Source: Nemertoderma westbladi (Eukaryota > Xenacoelomorpha > Nemertodermatida > Nemertodermatidae). Taken from it: a stretch of 27,267 nucleotides of DNA. The notes beneath the pieces were generated by a model, which was not told the DNA's origin, made no database searches, and saw only the letters and a list, made by a program, of their open reading frames with translations. Every line of letters begins with the position of its first letter. The stretch's first letter is position 1. Made by a program: the position numbers and the translations under genes. Below, in pieces: positions 16,986-24,966 of the stretch. Location of the stretch: positions 1 to 27,267 of the forward strand of contig JAUCBJ010001481.1 of assembly GCA_032718475.1 (NCBI GenBank), written 5' to 3'.

Positions 16986-17880
16986 CTAGGTCGAGCAAAC
17001 TCGGACAGTGGAAATGAGATCGTTCCAGGCTTCCAGATTCTCCATAGTTGTCGCAATTTCGTTTCTCCCAAGTTCAGTATCCCTTTCAAGTTGATCTATA
17101 TATGTTATGGTCGGTCGTCCACGACTACGCTTTCCATGAGTTGGTTGCCAGAGAAGTAGATCTGGTATGACCTCGTCTTTACTTCGCCAGCAGTGCCCAC
17201 TGAATCGTAATCTGCGTTCACGGAGGTTGGTTGATACAGGTGGTATTGTACCATAAAGCTCGGCGTTTGTCATGTGTTGTCTCCAGGTGATGTTTAGGGC
17301 TGCCAGTAGTAGTCTTGTGTAGCAACCATCAATTCGTTGTTCAAGTGATTTAGTCAGTGTCCAGGTCTCACCCCGTATAAAAATACACTTTCCACTGTGG
17401 CTCGAAAGAACTTAGTCTTCAGGTGCCTGGAGAGATCTGATTTCCAGATGGTATCCATTTTTGATAGAGCTACCCAAGCCTTTGCTTTCCTAACTTCTAT
17501 GTCCTTTTTGCTACTCTCTATCCATGATCCAAGGTACTGGAAGTCATCGACCTTCCTTAGTTGATTATTATCAATGGTTGTCAAGTTCCCATCGACATTA
17601 AAGGTCATGAATTCGGTCTTTGTAGCATTTATATGCAATCCAATCTCCTTAGCAGCCCTCTCCACTTCATTTAGTAGAAGCTGTGCATCTGCTAGCGTAT
17701 TAGAGAGCAGGGCGATGTCATCCGCAAAGTCGTTGTCTGTGACTGTAGTTGCCGGATATCTACTACTTCTGCGTTCTTGAAGTGTGAATCCCAGATCTTC
17801 ACCCTTTGTGGCCGTCCTCATTGTGTAATCCAGCACAATTACAGATAGTAATGGTGCTAATGTGTCACCTTGCTTGTCAT
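16986..17880 (-). pseudogene. RTE-like RT C-terminal half, N-terminal RT motifs deleted
   Basis: The sequence begins at motif B (KQGDTLAPLLSVIVLDYTMR, about 17870-17815), followed by the polymerase motif DFADDIALLSN (17728-17717; F in place of the usual Y), GLHINATKTEFM, VDDFQYLGSWI and the C-terminal tail. Motifs 0-A, including the first catalytic Asp, are missing: the pre-RT linker joins motif B directly. A one-base shift near 17375 separates VFLYG from ETWTLTKSLEQRIDGCYTRL, after which the frame runs to TAG 16986-16988. Confidence 0.8.
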
Positions 17881-17884
17881 ATAT

Positions 17885-18890
17885 TTACCTTGTAGGGCTG
17901 ACCTCGATGTTTGGTGGCTGCCCAATCAAGTTGCTGAAGTGATTTTTCCACTTCCCAACACGTTCTTCAGGACTATCGGCTTTGATGCGCCCCTTTGCAC
18001 AACTTTTCCGACCAGATACCTCAGTTACAGTTTGCCAGGTAAGTCTTGATTGTTGCTGTATGTGAGAATTTGTCGATGCGGGTCCATCCAAACTGAACGA
18101 CATGTGTTGCTTGATTGCCCCCTTATCACCCCTCTAAGGTTACCGTTGACAAATATAATAAATTTTCAATCCTGTGAAACAGTGCTTAGTTGTGCACACA
18201 TGGATTTGCTTGCTAAATTTATCTTTGACGTGCTACGAATCCTTGAAGATTGATTTGTTTTTGTTTTTATAATGAAATACAATTCTCTGATTCAAATTTA
18301 TATATTATTCGCATTTTTAGTATAATGGTTATAATAGACGCCTGTGTACTAAGTTTATGATTTAATTGAAATCCACAAATATATATTTTGGTGTAATGTT
18401 ATGTAGCTAGCCTTAATTTAAAATAATATTTGATGAAATTGATTATTCTGTGGCTTAATGATAGTGTCTAGGTCATTATATATCTAGGTCATATAATTAG
18501 TTATGTTTTTTTTTCTTGGTGAACTAGATTAAAGTAATAATTTAATAATTCAGCCTTTGTATACAGCCTTTGTCAGCCTTTGTATTTAAGTGATACTATT
18601 AATTACCTACTAGTTGTATAATTTGGACTAATGCGTTTGGTGTTACTATATTGAATTTATCAAACTTCGTAATTGGTCAATAAAACATATATATATATAT
18701 GAGCAGTTGTAATTGCTTCAGTTTTATCGTATATGTACTTTTCCTCGCTGATGTTGTAGGCCAATTTAAGATCGTCCTTAGCTTTCTCAAGCTTGTTAAT
18801 GTTTTCGGTTGTTGGTTGTTCGGTTTTAACTTTGTAGGCTATCTTAAGATCTTCTCTCTTACAAGTAACCTCAGAGTTTTGCCATGGCAC
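17885..18890 (-). pseudogene. RTE-like linker region, split by a nested insertion
   Basis: The linker reads from PWQNSEVTCKREDLKIAYKV through EKYIYDKTEAITTAH (18890-18701), is interrupted at 18067-18695 by foreign sequence, and resumes as HIQQQSRLTWQTVTEVSGRK through WKNHFSNLIGQPPNIEVSPT (18064-17888). Removing the insert and one duplicated octamer would leave the two halves adjacent, as in relatives. The stop TAA at 17885-17887 marks the deletion junction described for the RT. Confidence 0.75.
18067..18695 (+). mobile_element. 5'-truncated 3' end of another non-LTR element, nested in the RTE-like copy
   Basis: The insert opens directly in coding sequence ICRCGSIQTERHVLLDCPLI, a C-terminal CXCX(7-8)HXXXXC block of many non-LTR RTs, continues to LAKFIFDVLRILED and stops at 18251-18253. 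About 430 bp of AT-rich 3' untranslated sequence follow, ending in (AT)n. It is flanked by TATGTGAG (18059-18066) and TATATGAG (18696-18703), an 8-bp target-site duplication with one difference. Severe 5' truncation with a 3' microsatellite tail is the normal result of target-primed reverse transcription. The clade is not determined. Confidence 0.75.
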
Positions 18891-20032
18891 ATACTGTTTT
18901 GTGTGGGTTTCTGGGGGATATGCCTCTTAGCTGATTCCTTGTGGGCTGTTATTATATTCTGGTATATTGAATTGGTGGATTGGTCTTCATCCATTGACTG
19001 AAGTGCTTCAAAGCGGTTTTGAACTTCTACTGTATAAGCATCCTTTACAGCATTGTCAGTTCTGAGTTTCTCCCAGTCATATTTGATTTGCTTGTTTGTC
19101 CTGGGTTTGCTGGCTCTCAAACTGAGTCTGATCTCTGCAGTCACAATTCTGTGGTCCGAACCAATTAGGTTGAACGAGCTGTATGCCTCGCAGTTGATCA
19201 TGCTGTTTCTCCACTTTTTGTTTATAAGGATGTAATCCAGTTGTGCTTTGGTTCCATTAGGGTATTGAAAGGTCCATAACTTCCCCTTACTCTTTTCGAA
19301 TGTGTTGTTTGTTGGTATCAATTCACATTCTTCCATTAGGTCTAAAAGTAAGTACCCATTTCTGTTAGAACTGGTGTTGTAGGTGTAACCCTTGACGTCT
19401 TCTGGGCCAATTTGCGCATTCAGGTCACCAGCAATGACTTTAACATTGTGTTTCGGAATGTCCCTTATAAGTCCAGTCGGTTCTTCATAAAACTTGACTG
19501 CTTGTTCTGGCTCTGAGGCATTGGTTGGACTGTAGCAACATATAACTGTTGCTTTGGGATTCCCATCAAATGTTGCGATCATAACCCTGGAATTTATAGA
19601 TTCGATGTTGTTTAGGGTCTTAAGTGCAAATGGGCTTAGCAGAATTCCTACTCCACCAATTGATGCACTGGCCGAGTTTCTTACTGCTGAGCTTGTTACT
19701 AACGTCCATCCATTTCCAATGTCATTGTACTTCATGGCAGTGTCTTCATGACAAATACGATGTTCTTGGATGCAGATGATGTCGATGTTATATTCCATTG
19801 CCAGAGCGCCCATGTCATCCTGTTTGGTATGTGCTTTCAGCGTGCGTGCGTTCATTGTAGCAATCTTTAGTGTCTTTTTACATTTGAACAGGTTGGTTCT
19901 TCTTTCTTCTCTGTCTCCTGTTCCAGTAGCCAATTTATCGACCCCAGCCTGGTGTACCACTGAGGGACGCGGTCCTTGTTGACCCGGGCGACGACCGAGC
20001 CAGTATTTCTCCTGGAGGGTTCTCATACTCAT
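18839..20032 (-). CDS. RTE-like APE endonuclease ORF
   Basis: The frame starts at ATG (MSMRTLQEKY) and encodes 397 residues. The APE-type endonuclease core is complete: N61 (ATMNARTL), E90 (CIQEHR), Y167 (CCYSPTN), D203 and N205 (GDLNAQIG), D266 (QLDYILI) and S292-D293-H294 (GSDHR), the metal-binding and catalytic residues that nick target DNA. The last 15 residues are a frameshift artefact; the correct linker continues in the frame of 18890-18701 with PWQNSEVTCKRE. No stop interrupts the nuclease, so this insertion is less decayed than the NeSL-like one, although the RT is defective. Confidence 0.85.
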   Translation of the reverse strand: MSMRTLQEKYWLGRRPGQQGPRPSVVHQAGVDKLATGTGDREERRTNLFKCKKTLKIATMNARTLKAHTKQDDMGALAMEYNIDIICIQEHRICHEDTAMKYNDIGNGWTLVTSSAVRNSASASIGGVGILLSPFALKTLNNIESINSRVMIATFDGNPKATVICCYSPTNASEPEQAVKFYEEPTGLIRDIPKHNVKVIAGDLNAQIGPEDVKGYTYNTSSNRNGYLLLDLMEECELIPTNNTFEKSKGKLWTFQYPNGTKAQLDYILINKKWRNSMINCEAYSSFNLIGSDHRIVTAEIRLSLRASKPRTNKQIKYDWEKLRTDNAVKDAYTVEVQNRFEALQSMDEDQSTNSIYQNIITAHKESAKRHIPQKPTQNSMCHGKTLRLLVREKILR

Positions 20033-20072
20033 ATCTTTCAGTTGCGGGAGTAAACCGCTTGTGCAGATACAG

Positions 20073-20556
20073 TAGATAGATAGATAGATAGATTTATTTA
20101 TACATTATGTAAAAACAATAACAAATACACCAAACAATGTACCGGTATAAAGGTATTGTCCAACATAACATATAGGATTACCCCTAAAGCTTTGCAGCTT
20201 ATTTCCAAGGGGGTTTCTTTATGTTACTTGGTTACAAATACAATATTACACTACGCTAACCTAAAACCCATATAAAACGTAATTACACTATGTACATGTA
20301 CAACTTTACCGAGAGCATGACAATGCCTGACTCAACGATAAAGATGTAATGTACAGAACAATTTAATATAAACCATAATTACAGTATAAATAGTAAATAA
20401 TTAATAAACTAATAACTTACTGTAGGACTATTGTACCTATTTTTACATTGCACACGGAGGTGAGATTTAACTGCAGATTTAAAAGAATGTTGATTATTTA
20501 GGTTTTTAATTTCATTTGGCAGAGCGTTCCAATTGTGCAATGTGCAAGCGGGGCAC
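20073..20556 (-). mobile_element. 3' end of an L2/CR1-like element with (TCTA)n tail
   Basis: On the minus strand CTLHNWNALPNEIKNLNNQH and SFKSAVKSHLRVQ, the WNxLP...FK..L tail of CR1/L2-type RTs, ends at TAG (20409-20411). About 310 bp of 3' untranslated sequence then leads to five TCTA units (20073-20095 on the plus strand as TAGA). Repeated tetramers at the 3' end are typical of this superclade. Confidence 0.7.
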
Positions 20557-20583
20557 TCCTACAAGCTTCTTCGCAGTAGGTCG

Positions 20584-20660
20584 TCGTTGGTTGATTACCT
20601 TCCGCCGACCTTGTCGGCATGTCTAGCCGTTGGTTGATTTCCTTCCGCCTATCCATGGCC
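20584..20660. repeat. 43-bp near-tandem duplication
   Basis: GTTGGTTGATT followed by CCTTCCGCC appears at 20586 and 20629. Together with the small palindrome GGTCCTGTAGGGACC (20684-20698) it separates the two pieces of L2/CR1-like sequence. Confidence 0.6.
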
Positions 20661-20713
20661 TACAGCCCTGCTACCGACTGTAGGGGTCCTGTAGGGACCC
20701 GATAATGCAATAC

Positions 20714-21290
20714 ATGACCTAAATATACAGACTCTCTTACCCACAGGTGATTTACTGAATAGTGAAATTTTACCAAAGAGCTCCCTCCAAATTGAACCCG
20801 AACTGATATCCAACATTATACAGAATAAAAGTGGCGAAGCTACAGAGCCCTGCCTTACAACATTGGAGATGCTAAAATAATTCGAGTGGGTACCATTCCA
20901 GCGAGCGCAACACATCTGATTGGAGTAAATCTAAAGCAGAACGCGAAGAAGTACAGTAGTAGGGAGAACACTTTCGTTATCACCTCCAGGAAGAGCTTCG
21001 AACACTTTCCGAAGATCCAGAGGGCATCCGTAGACGGGGGTGGATAAACGAGAATAATAACCTACGATTTCCGAGGCAGCCGACGTTACTGTACATTGCG
21101 TTGTACTTGCTCCTGATTGGAATCCGAGCTGTAGTTCGTCAAGGGGCAAGTTTTCCGACTGGGAAAGGAGCATAACCCACACAAATAGCTTAATCGGTAA
21201 CGATGACAATGCCAAAGCACGATAATTACTGGACAGAGCGATATTACCGAGTTTATCTTTAATCAGTGGAATAATTACACACGTTAGTAA
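20714..21290 (-). pseudogene. L2/CR1-like reverse transcriptase fragment
   Basis: Read on the minus strand: IIPLIKDKLGNIALSSNYRA, then LDELQLGFQSGASTTQCT, VYGCPLDLRKVFEALPGG (motif A; first Asp kept, KAFD degraded to KVFE), a TAG at 20931-20933, then IYSNQMCCARWNGTHSNYFS and VRQGSVASPLLFCIMLD (motif B). The YADD motif is absent; similarity ends near 20810 and the next recognisable piece is the C-terminal tail at 20556, so an internal part is deleted or replaced. One nonsense codon and a lost palm show it is dead. Confidence 0.75.
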
Positions 21291-21299
21291 GAATGGTGG

Positions 21300-21850
21300 A
21301 ACAAATCATATGCACGAGAAACGAATTGAATAACAGAGCAACGTGCTCCTGGAGTTCCCTGCCAGCATTAATCAAACAATCTGAATCAAAACCATACACT
21401 ACTGTACATCTGTTTTGGTACTTATCAGTTTGTGTATTGCAGCTCGTACTATGTAAAATTCAGGAGAAATATAATGCAACGAATTAGTGACGAGATTCGG
21501 GTGTAAACGTTACGCCGCCAGCCGAGAGCACACAACCGACAGACGACAACCGAGAGCCGACAACCGAGAGCACACAACCGACAGCCGTCAACCGACAGCC
21601 GGCAACCGAAAACCAAACCCGAAAACCATTATTAACCGTAATTAAATAACAACAATAAAAATATAAATTTGGTGAAGGAAAATATTAATAAACTGTAATA
21701 ATCATTTCTAAACGAATTTGAGCATTGTGTTCTTTTAAACTCTATACTTATAATATAAATTAGAATATATTTTAAGATAATGAACTATCTTTAACACCGA
21801 TAAAAGATTATTAAATACACTACCAATAATTTAAAGGTCACGAATGGGCC
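21300..21850. other. Spacer with a CCGA-rich short repeat
   Basis: 21518-21616 is built from variants of CAACCGACAG and CCGAGAGC, about eight times. A plus-strand peptide RATCSWSSLPALIKQSES near 21335-21390 resembles the WNSLP tail of non-LTR RTs but is too short to call. The rest is AT-rich and empty. Confidence 0.45.
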
Positions 21851-22384
21851 CATGCGAAAGAATACCAGACTTTCTGCCGTTATATTTCACTTTGCAGTTA
21901 CCCCCATGTGAAGAATACCTGGTTTTCACCAAAAACACTGGTTACTGAATCTAACCAAAACATTAAACGAATTTGTATTATTGTACAGTTTTAGCGCCCA
22001 TGTGAAGAATACCACGATTTCACTTTTCGGTCGACTTTTTATTGGAATTTTATTTATGAAGATTATTTGTTATTATTTTTAATTTATCTTTATAGCGCTT
22101 ATAGTGTTTTATAGCGCTTATTTCTGTCTTATAACCTGTACATATAGTAATCCGTTTATTGTTTTGGTTAGATTCAGCGCTTCTGTAACCTGTGTTTTTG
22201 GTGAAAACCTGGTATTCTTCACATGATTGTAACTACAAAGTGAAATATGACGGTAGAAATTCTGGTATTCTTCACATGATTGTAACTACAAAGTGAAATA
22301 TGACGGTAGAAATTCTGGTATTCTTCACATGATTGTAACTACAAAGTGAAATATGACGGTAGAAATTCTGGTATTCTTCACATG
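21851..22384. mobile_element. Foldback-type element with long inverted arms built of 53-bp units
   Basis: Left arm (21851-about 21985) and right arm (about 22138-22384) are inverted copies: CATGTGAAGAATACC, TTTTCACCAAAAACAC, GAATCTAACCAAAACA and GTACAG on the left recur as reverse complements on the right. The right arm carries three successive, practically identical 53-bp units starting at 22211, 22264 and 22317; the left arm has a single diverged unit of 53-54 bp (21851-21904). Both outer ends are CATG. The central 150 bp is AT-rich with two copies of TAGCGCTTAT and encodes nothing. It has no transposase, so any mobility would be non-autonomous. Confidence 0.7.
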
Positions 22385-23521
22385 ACGATACTTCAAGAAT
22401 ACTGACTATCCATAAACACAGTAATGTTAGCAGTATCAGAGTTTATTGGAAGGTCATGTTGCTTGACGATTACTGGCTATCCATAATATAGCAGTGATAT
22501 TAGTGAGTAACCTTCTTTACACTTCCAATATAATTGAAAGATCAATTTACTTAATAGCACTAGCTGCCTAACGAAACAGGCTGGTACAGTTAAGCATTGG
22601 ATTACTTTGCTTGTAACATGGTCCTGTTACTATGGTTACTAAAACACCACAACCCACCAATAATGACGTAAACTTTCCAATTGGGCCCTTATGGGACTAA
22701 TCATTGAATGTTTTGCATTCAACTGTACTGCATAAGAAGAGGGGTACCAAACTAAAAAAAAGTCACCAGTATATACCATATGTACAGTATGTCCCGGCCG
22801 GAATAGTGTCGTAATTCGTCAGTGACACCCCCCCCCCCCCCCCCCCCCCAGAGCCCCCCTCATTTTTCTACAATTCTTAATGAGATTTCATGAAATTTGA
22901 AACAGGGATTATTTTCATTTCACGACCACTGACTGGGTGAGCCAGAATTATTATTTTTGCTTTCAATCTTTAGCTACAAGCAGGACAAGCGTTTAAAAAA
23001 AGTGTTCTCACCGCAGTTATTATTCTACCTTATAGCTGTTAGTTGGTACTGCTAGAAAGCTGGCCATGCAAGGATTCCAAATATGTAGCACAACCTGAAT
23101 TTCGTAGAAAAATAGCTGAGGCGGGCGTTCAAAAGTTGCATAGTTTTGCATCAGCACAGGCCAGACGCAGACAGCAGTTGTTGTAGCAGAAGGAGTCAGG
23201 GAGTAGGCTAGGCATATATATATATTAACTCATAGGCCTACTTAATACTGTAATACATTACTAGGTACCGGTTCCTGTACAGAACATAGCATACAGACAC
23301 ACTGTAATAACAACTAAACAATAATCATATAATTTCTGAATTTAGGGCCTAGTTCAGTTAAAATAGGCCTAAATTTATCAATTTTAGCATACAGGCATAG
23401 GATAGGTCTGCCGATACCGGTATGGCTGTATGGTGAAATTGTAAAATACTTATTTTTTTGTGTATATTCGTGATTTAAACTTTATTTTTTATTATTTTAT
23501 TTTAAATTAATATTTTAATTA
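22385..23521. other. Non-coding spacer with a poly-C tract
   Basis: No coding content is recognised. ACTGACTATCCATA and ACTGGCTATCCATA (near 22402 and 22472) are a diverged duplication. A C22 homopolymer lies at 22828-22849 and an (AT)n tract near 23214. Confidence 0.5.
22828..22849. repeat. Poly-C homopolymer, 22 bases
   Basis: Twenty-two consecutive C, followed after AGAG by another CCCCCC. Its length may be unreliable, since such runs often mark assembly or sequencing error. Confidence 0.95.
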
Positions 23522-23795
23522 ATTTGGTGCGCATCATACAGTCATAGCTGCGGGTGCACGGTGCACCTCTCTTATCTGAGGCTGAGCGCGCACCTGGTGC
23601 AGTGGTGCGAGGTCATTCGCGCAGGTGCCGGTACGGTACTGAGGTACTCGTCCAAGTTTAGTTTTGCCTTTTGCAACATGCAGACATAAATTCCAATCTG
23701 CAGATCTGGCTGTCTTTTAGGCAGGTAGGCCTACTGAGGTTACAGAGGTAGGCTTGGCGCCTTGGCCTAGGCCTCTATTTCAAAATATTTACAAA
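23522..23795 (+). promoter_or_regulatory. GC-rich upstream region of the C12orf4-like gene
   Basis: GC and CpG content rise sharply from about 23525, including GGTGCACGGTGCACC and several CACCTG/CAGGTG E-box cores, between AT-rich DNA and the ATG at 23796. No TATA box is evident at a fitting place. This is consistent with a CpG-rich promoter or 5' untranslated exon; it rests on composition only. Confidence 0.35.
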
Positions 23796-24626
23796 ATGTT
23801 TGCAAATTCATTGACGAGGTCGACTTTTTCATTTACTTATAACTCTGGTGGGGATAGTAGAGATACTCTTACTGTAGAGGTTGATATTCCGGCGCAATGC
23901 GAACCGGCGGAACGCCACGAGTTAGCTCGTCGACTCGTCAACGCCCATCGTCTCCCCGGCTACGTCCACGACGAACTAGAAGGAAAACTCACGGAATTCC
24001 TCGCCAACGAGGCCGACAAATACCTCGCGAAATCTGCCGCCGAGTCGTTGATTCGGGTTCGGGGACTCGATACAGCCGAAGTCAATGAACTGGTTGACCA
24101 ATGGGCGGGGCTGTTCGCCACCGAGTGCGCCCGCTACTCAACCAAACTGGTGCCTTCGGACGACCTTCTGTTTGCCGACATTTACAAGTCCGTCTGTAAC
24201 TCTCCAGCATTAGAGTCCCTCGTAAATCTCGAGCATTCCTACGCCGTCCAGGTCAATCAGCTGTTGGGGCAACGCGACTCCGAGATCGAGAGGTTGCTAT
24301 GCGAGCAGACCGCGCAGCGGGAGGCCATGGTAACGAGCGGACGACACTCGGACTCTGAGATAACCCGACAGCTCGCCAACCATATGGAGACGATGCAGAC
24401 GTTGGAGTTACGATGGAGCAGCGAGTTGTCCTTGGTTACGGACGGCCAACGGCGCGAGTTTAAACGTTGGGTTATGGCGGCTTACGAGGACCTTGAGAAT
24501 GTCTACGGGAGCAGTTGCATAATGGAGCGGGCGAGGAAACTAAATGCGGCCGTCAACCAGCCCAGGTCCGATATAATAAAGGGCTTATTATATCTGAACG
24601 TAGGTACCGGTAGATCTAGTGAATAA
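23796..24626 (+). CDS. FERRY3: C12orf4 / FERRY complex subunit 3 homologue, N-terminal part (probably first coding exon)
   Basis: The first ATG of the open frame (AAAATGTTT, 23796) gives 276 residues; the frame is open upstream but has no other ATG. The pattern follows the N-terminal half of the C12orf4 family: STFSFTYNSGG at the start, HRLPGYVHDELEGKLTEFL, DQWAGLFATECARYS, the strongest block LFADIYKSVCNSPALESLVN with LEHSYAVQVNQLLGQRD, and LELRWSSELSL with WVMAAYEDL. FERRY binds Rab5 on early endosomes and carries mRNAs in vertebrates; whether this protein does so is inferred from homology. The family is about 550 residues, so the C-terminal half is missing. Coding-like GC-rich sequence ends around 24560; CAG-GTCCGA (24560s) or AAC-GTAGGT (about 24600) could be splice donors, with later exons outside the window. 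A truncated copy is the alternative. Confidence 0.75.
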   Translation: MFANSLTRSTFSFTYNSGGDSRDTLTVEVDIPAQCEPAERHELARRLVNAHRLPGYVHDELEGKLTEFLANEADKYLAKSAAESLIRVRGLDTAEVNELVDQWAGLFATECARYSTKLVPSDDLLFADIYKSVCNSPALESLVNLEHSYAVQVNQLLGQRDSEIERLLCEQTAQREAMVTSGRHSDSEITRQLANHMETMQTLELRWSSELSLVTDGQRREFKRWVMAAYEDLENVYGSSCIMERARKLNAAVNQPRSDIIKGLLYLNVGTGRSSE

Positions 24627-24966
24627 TATTGGCCATGTTAGATATAAGTTAACATCAAATATTTTTGTTTTAAATATACAAATGCGTTCAACATGAAACA
24701 ATATCAGTTAATACATATTTTTTATATTAAATTGATTTAATAATTATATTTTAAAAAATGTTTTACAAAAAAGCAACGAATCATAATTTAATGTAAGCAA
24801 AATTAACTCATTATTTTAAAAGTGAGTGAGAGTTTTTCAATTGTTTTGCTTTTTTCTTCTAAATACCGATACATTAAGTACCTAAGAAACTATACAAATA
24901 ATAAACAAAATTAAACATAAGAAGAACAAGTATATTTATGTCACCAAGTTCATATTGGTATTCTGT
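24627..24966. other. AT-rich spacer between the C12orf4-like exon and the satellite
   Basis: Very AT-rich and without coding potential. It would be the start of an intron if the gene continues downstream, or 3' flank otherwise. Confidence 0.4.

Larger units (their letters stand above)
16967..20072 (-). mobile_element. RTE-like non-LTR retrotransposon, deleted and interrupted
   Basis: On the minus strand an APE endonuclease (20032-18839) is followed by the linker, a truncated RT and the C-terminal block HGKRSRGRPTITYIDQLERD, typical of RTE-type elements. The element is broken by a frameshift after the endonuclease (about 18890), a 629-bp insertion of another retroelement (18067-18695), an internal deletion fusing the pre-RT linker to RT motif B (about 17880) and a frameshift in the block YG..ETWTLT (about 17375). 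The end is marked by TAGTAGTAGTATTGCATTATCG near 16967-16988. Upstream, the 5' edge touches a (TAGA)n tract at 20073. Confidence 0.85.

Noticed and set aside
18050-18253. Independent small gene on the plus strand
   Set aside because: It is the C-terminal coding tail of a 5'-truncated retrotransposon; the first codons belong to the interrupted RTE-like element.
17574-19982. Plus-strand ORFs over the RTE-like element
   Set aside because: They are antisense shadows of the endonuclease and RT; their products are unrelated to known domains.
21293-21487. Plus-strand 64-residue ORF as the tail of another non-LTR element
   Set aside because: SWSSLPALIKQSES is suggestive, but one short motif without neighbours is not enough.
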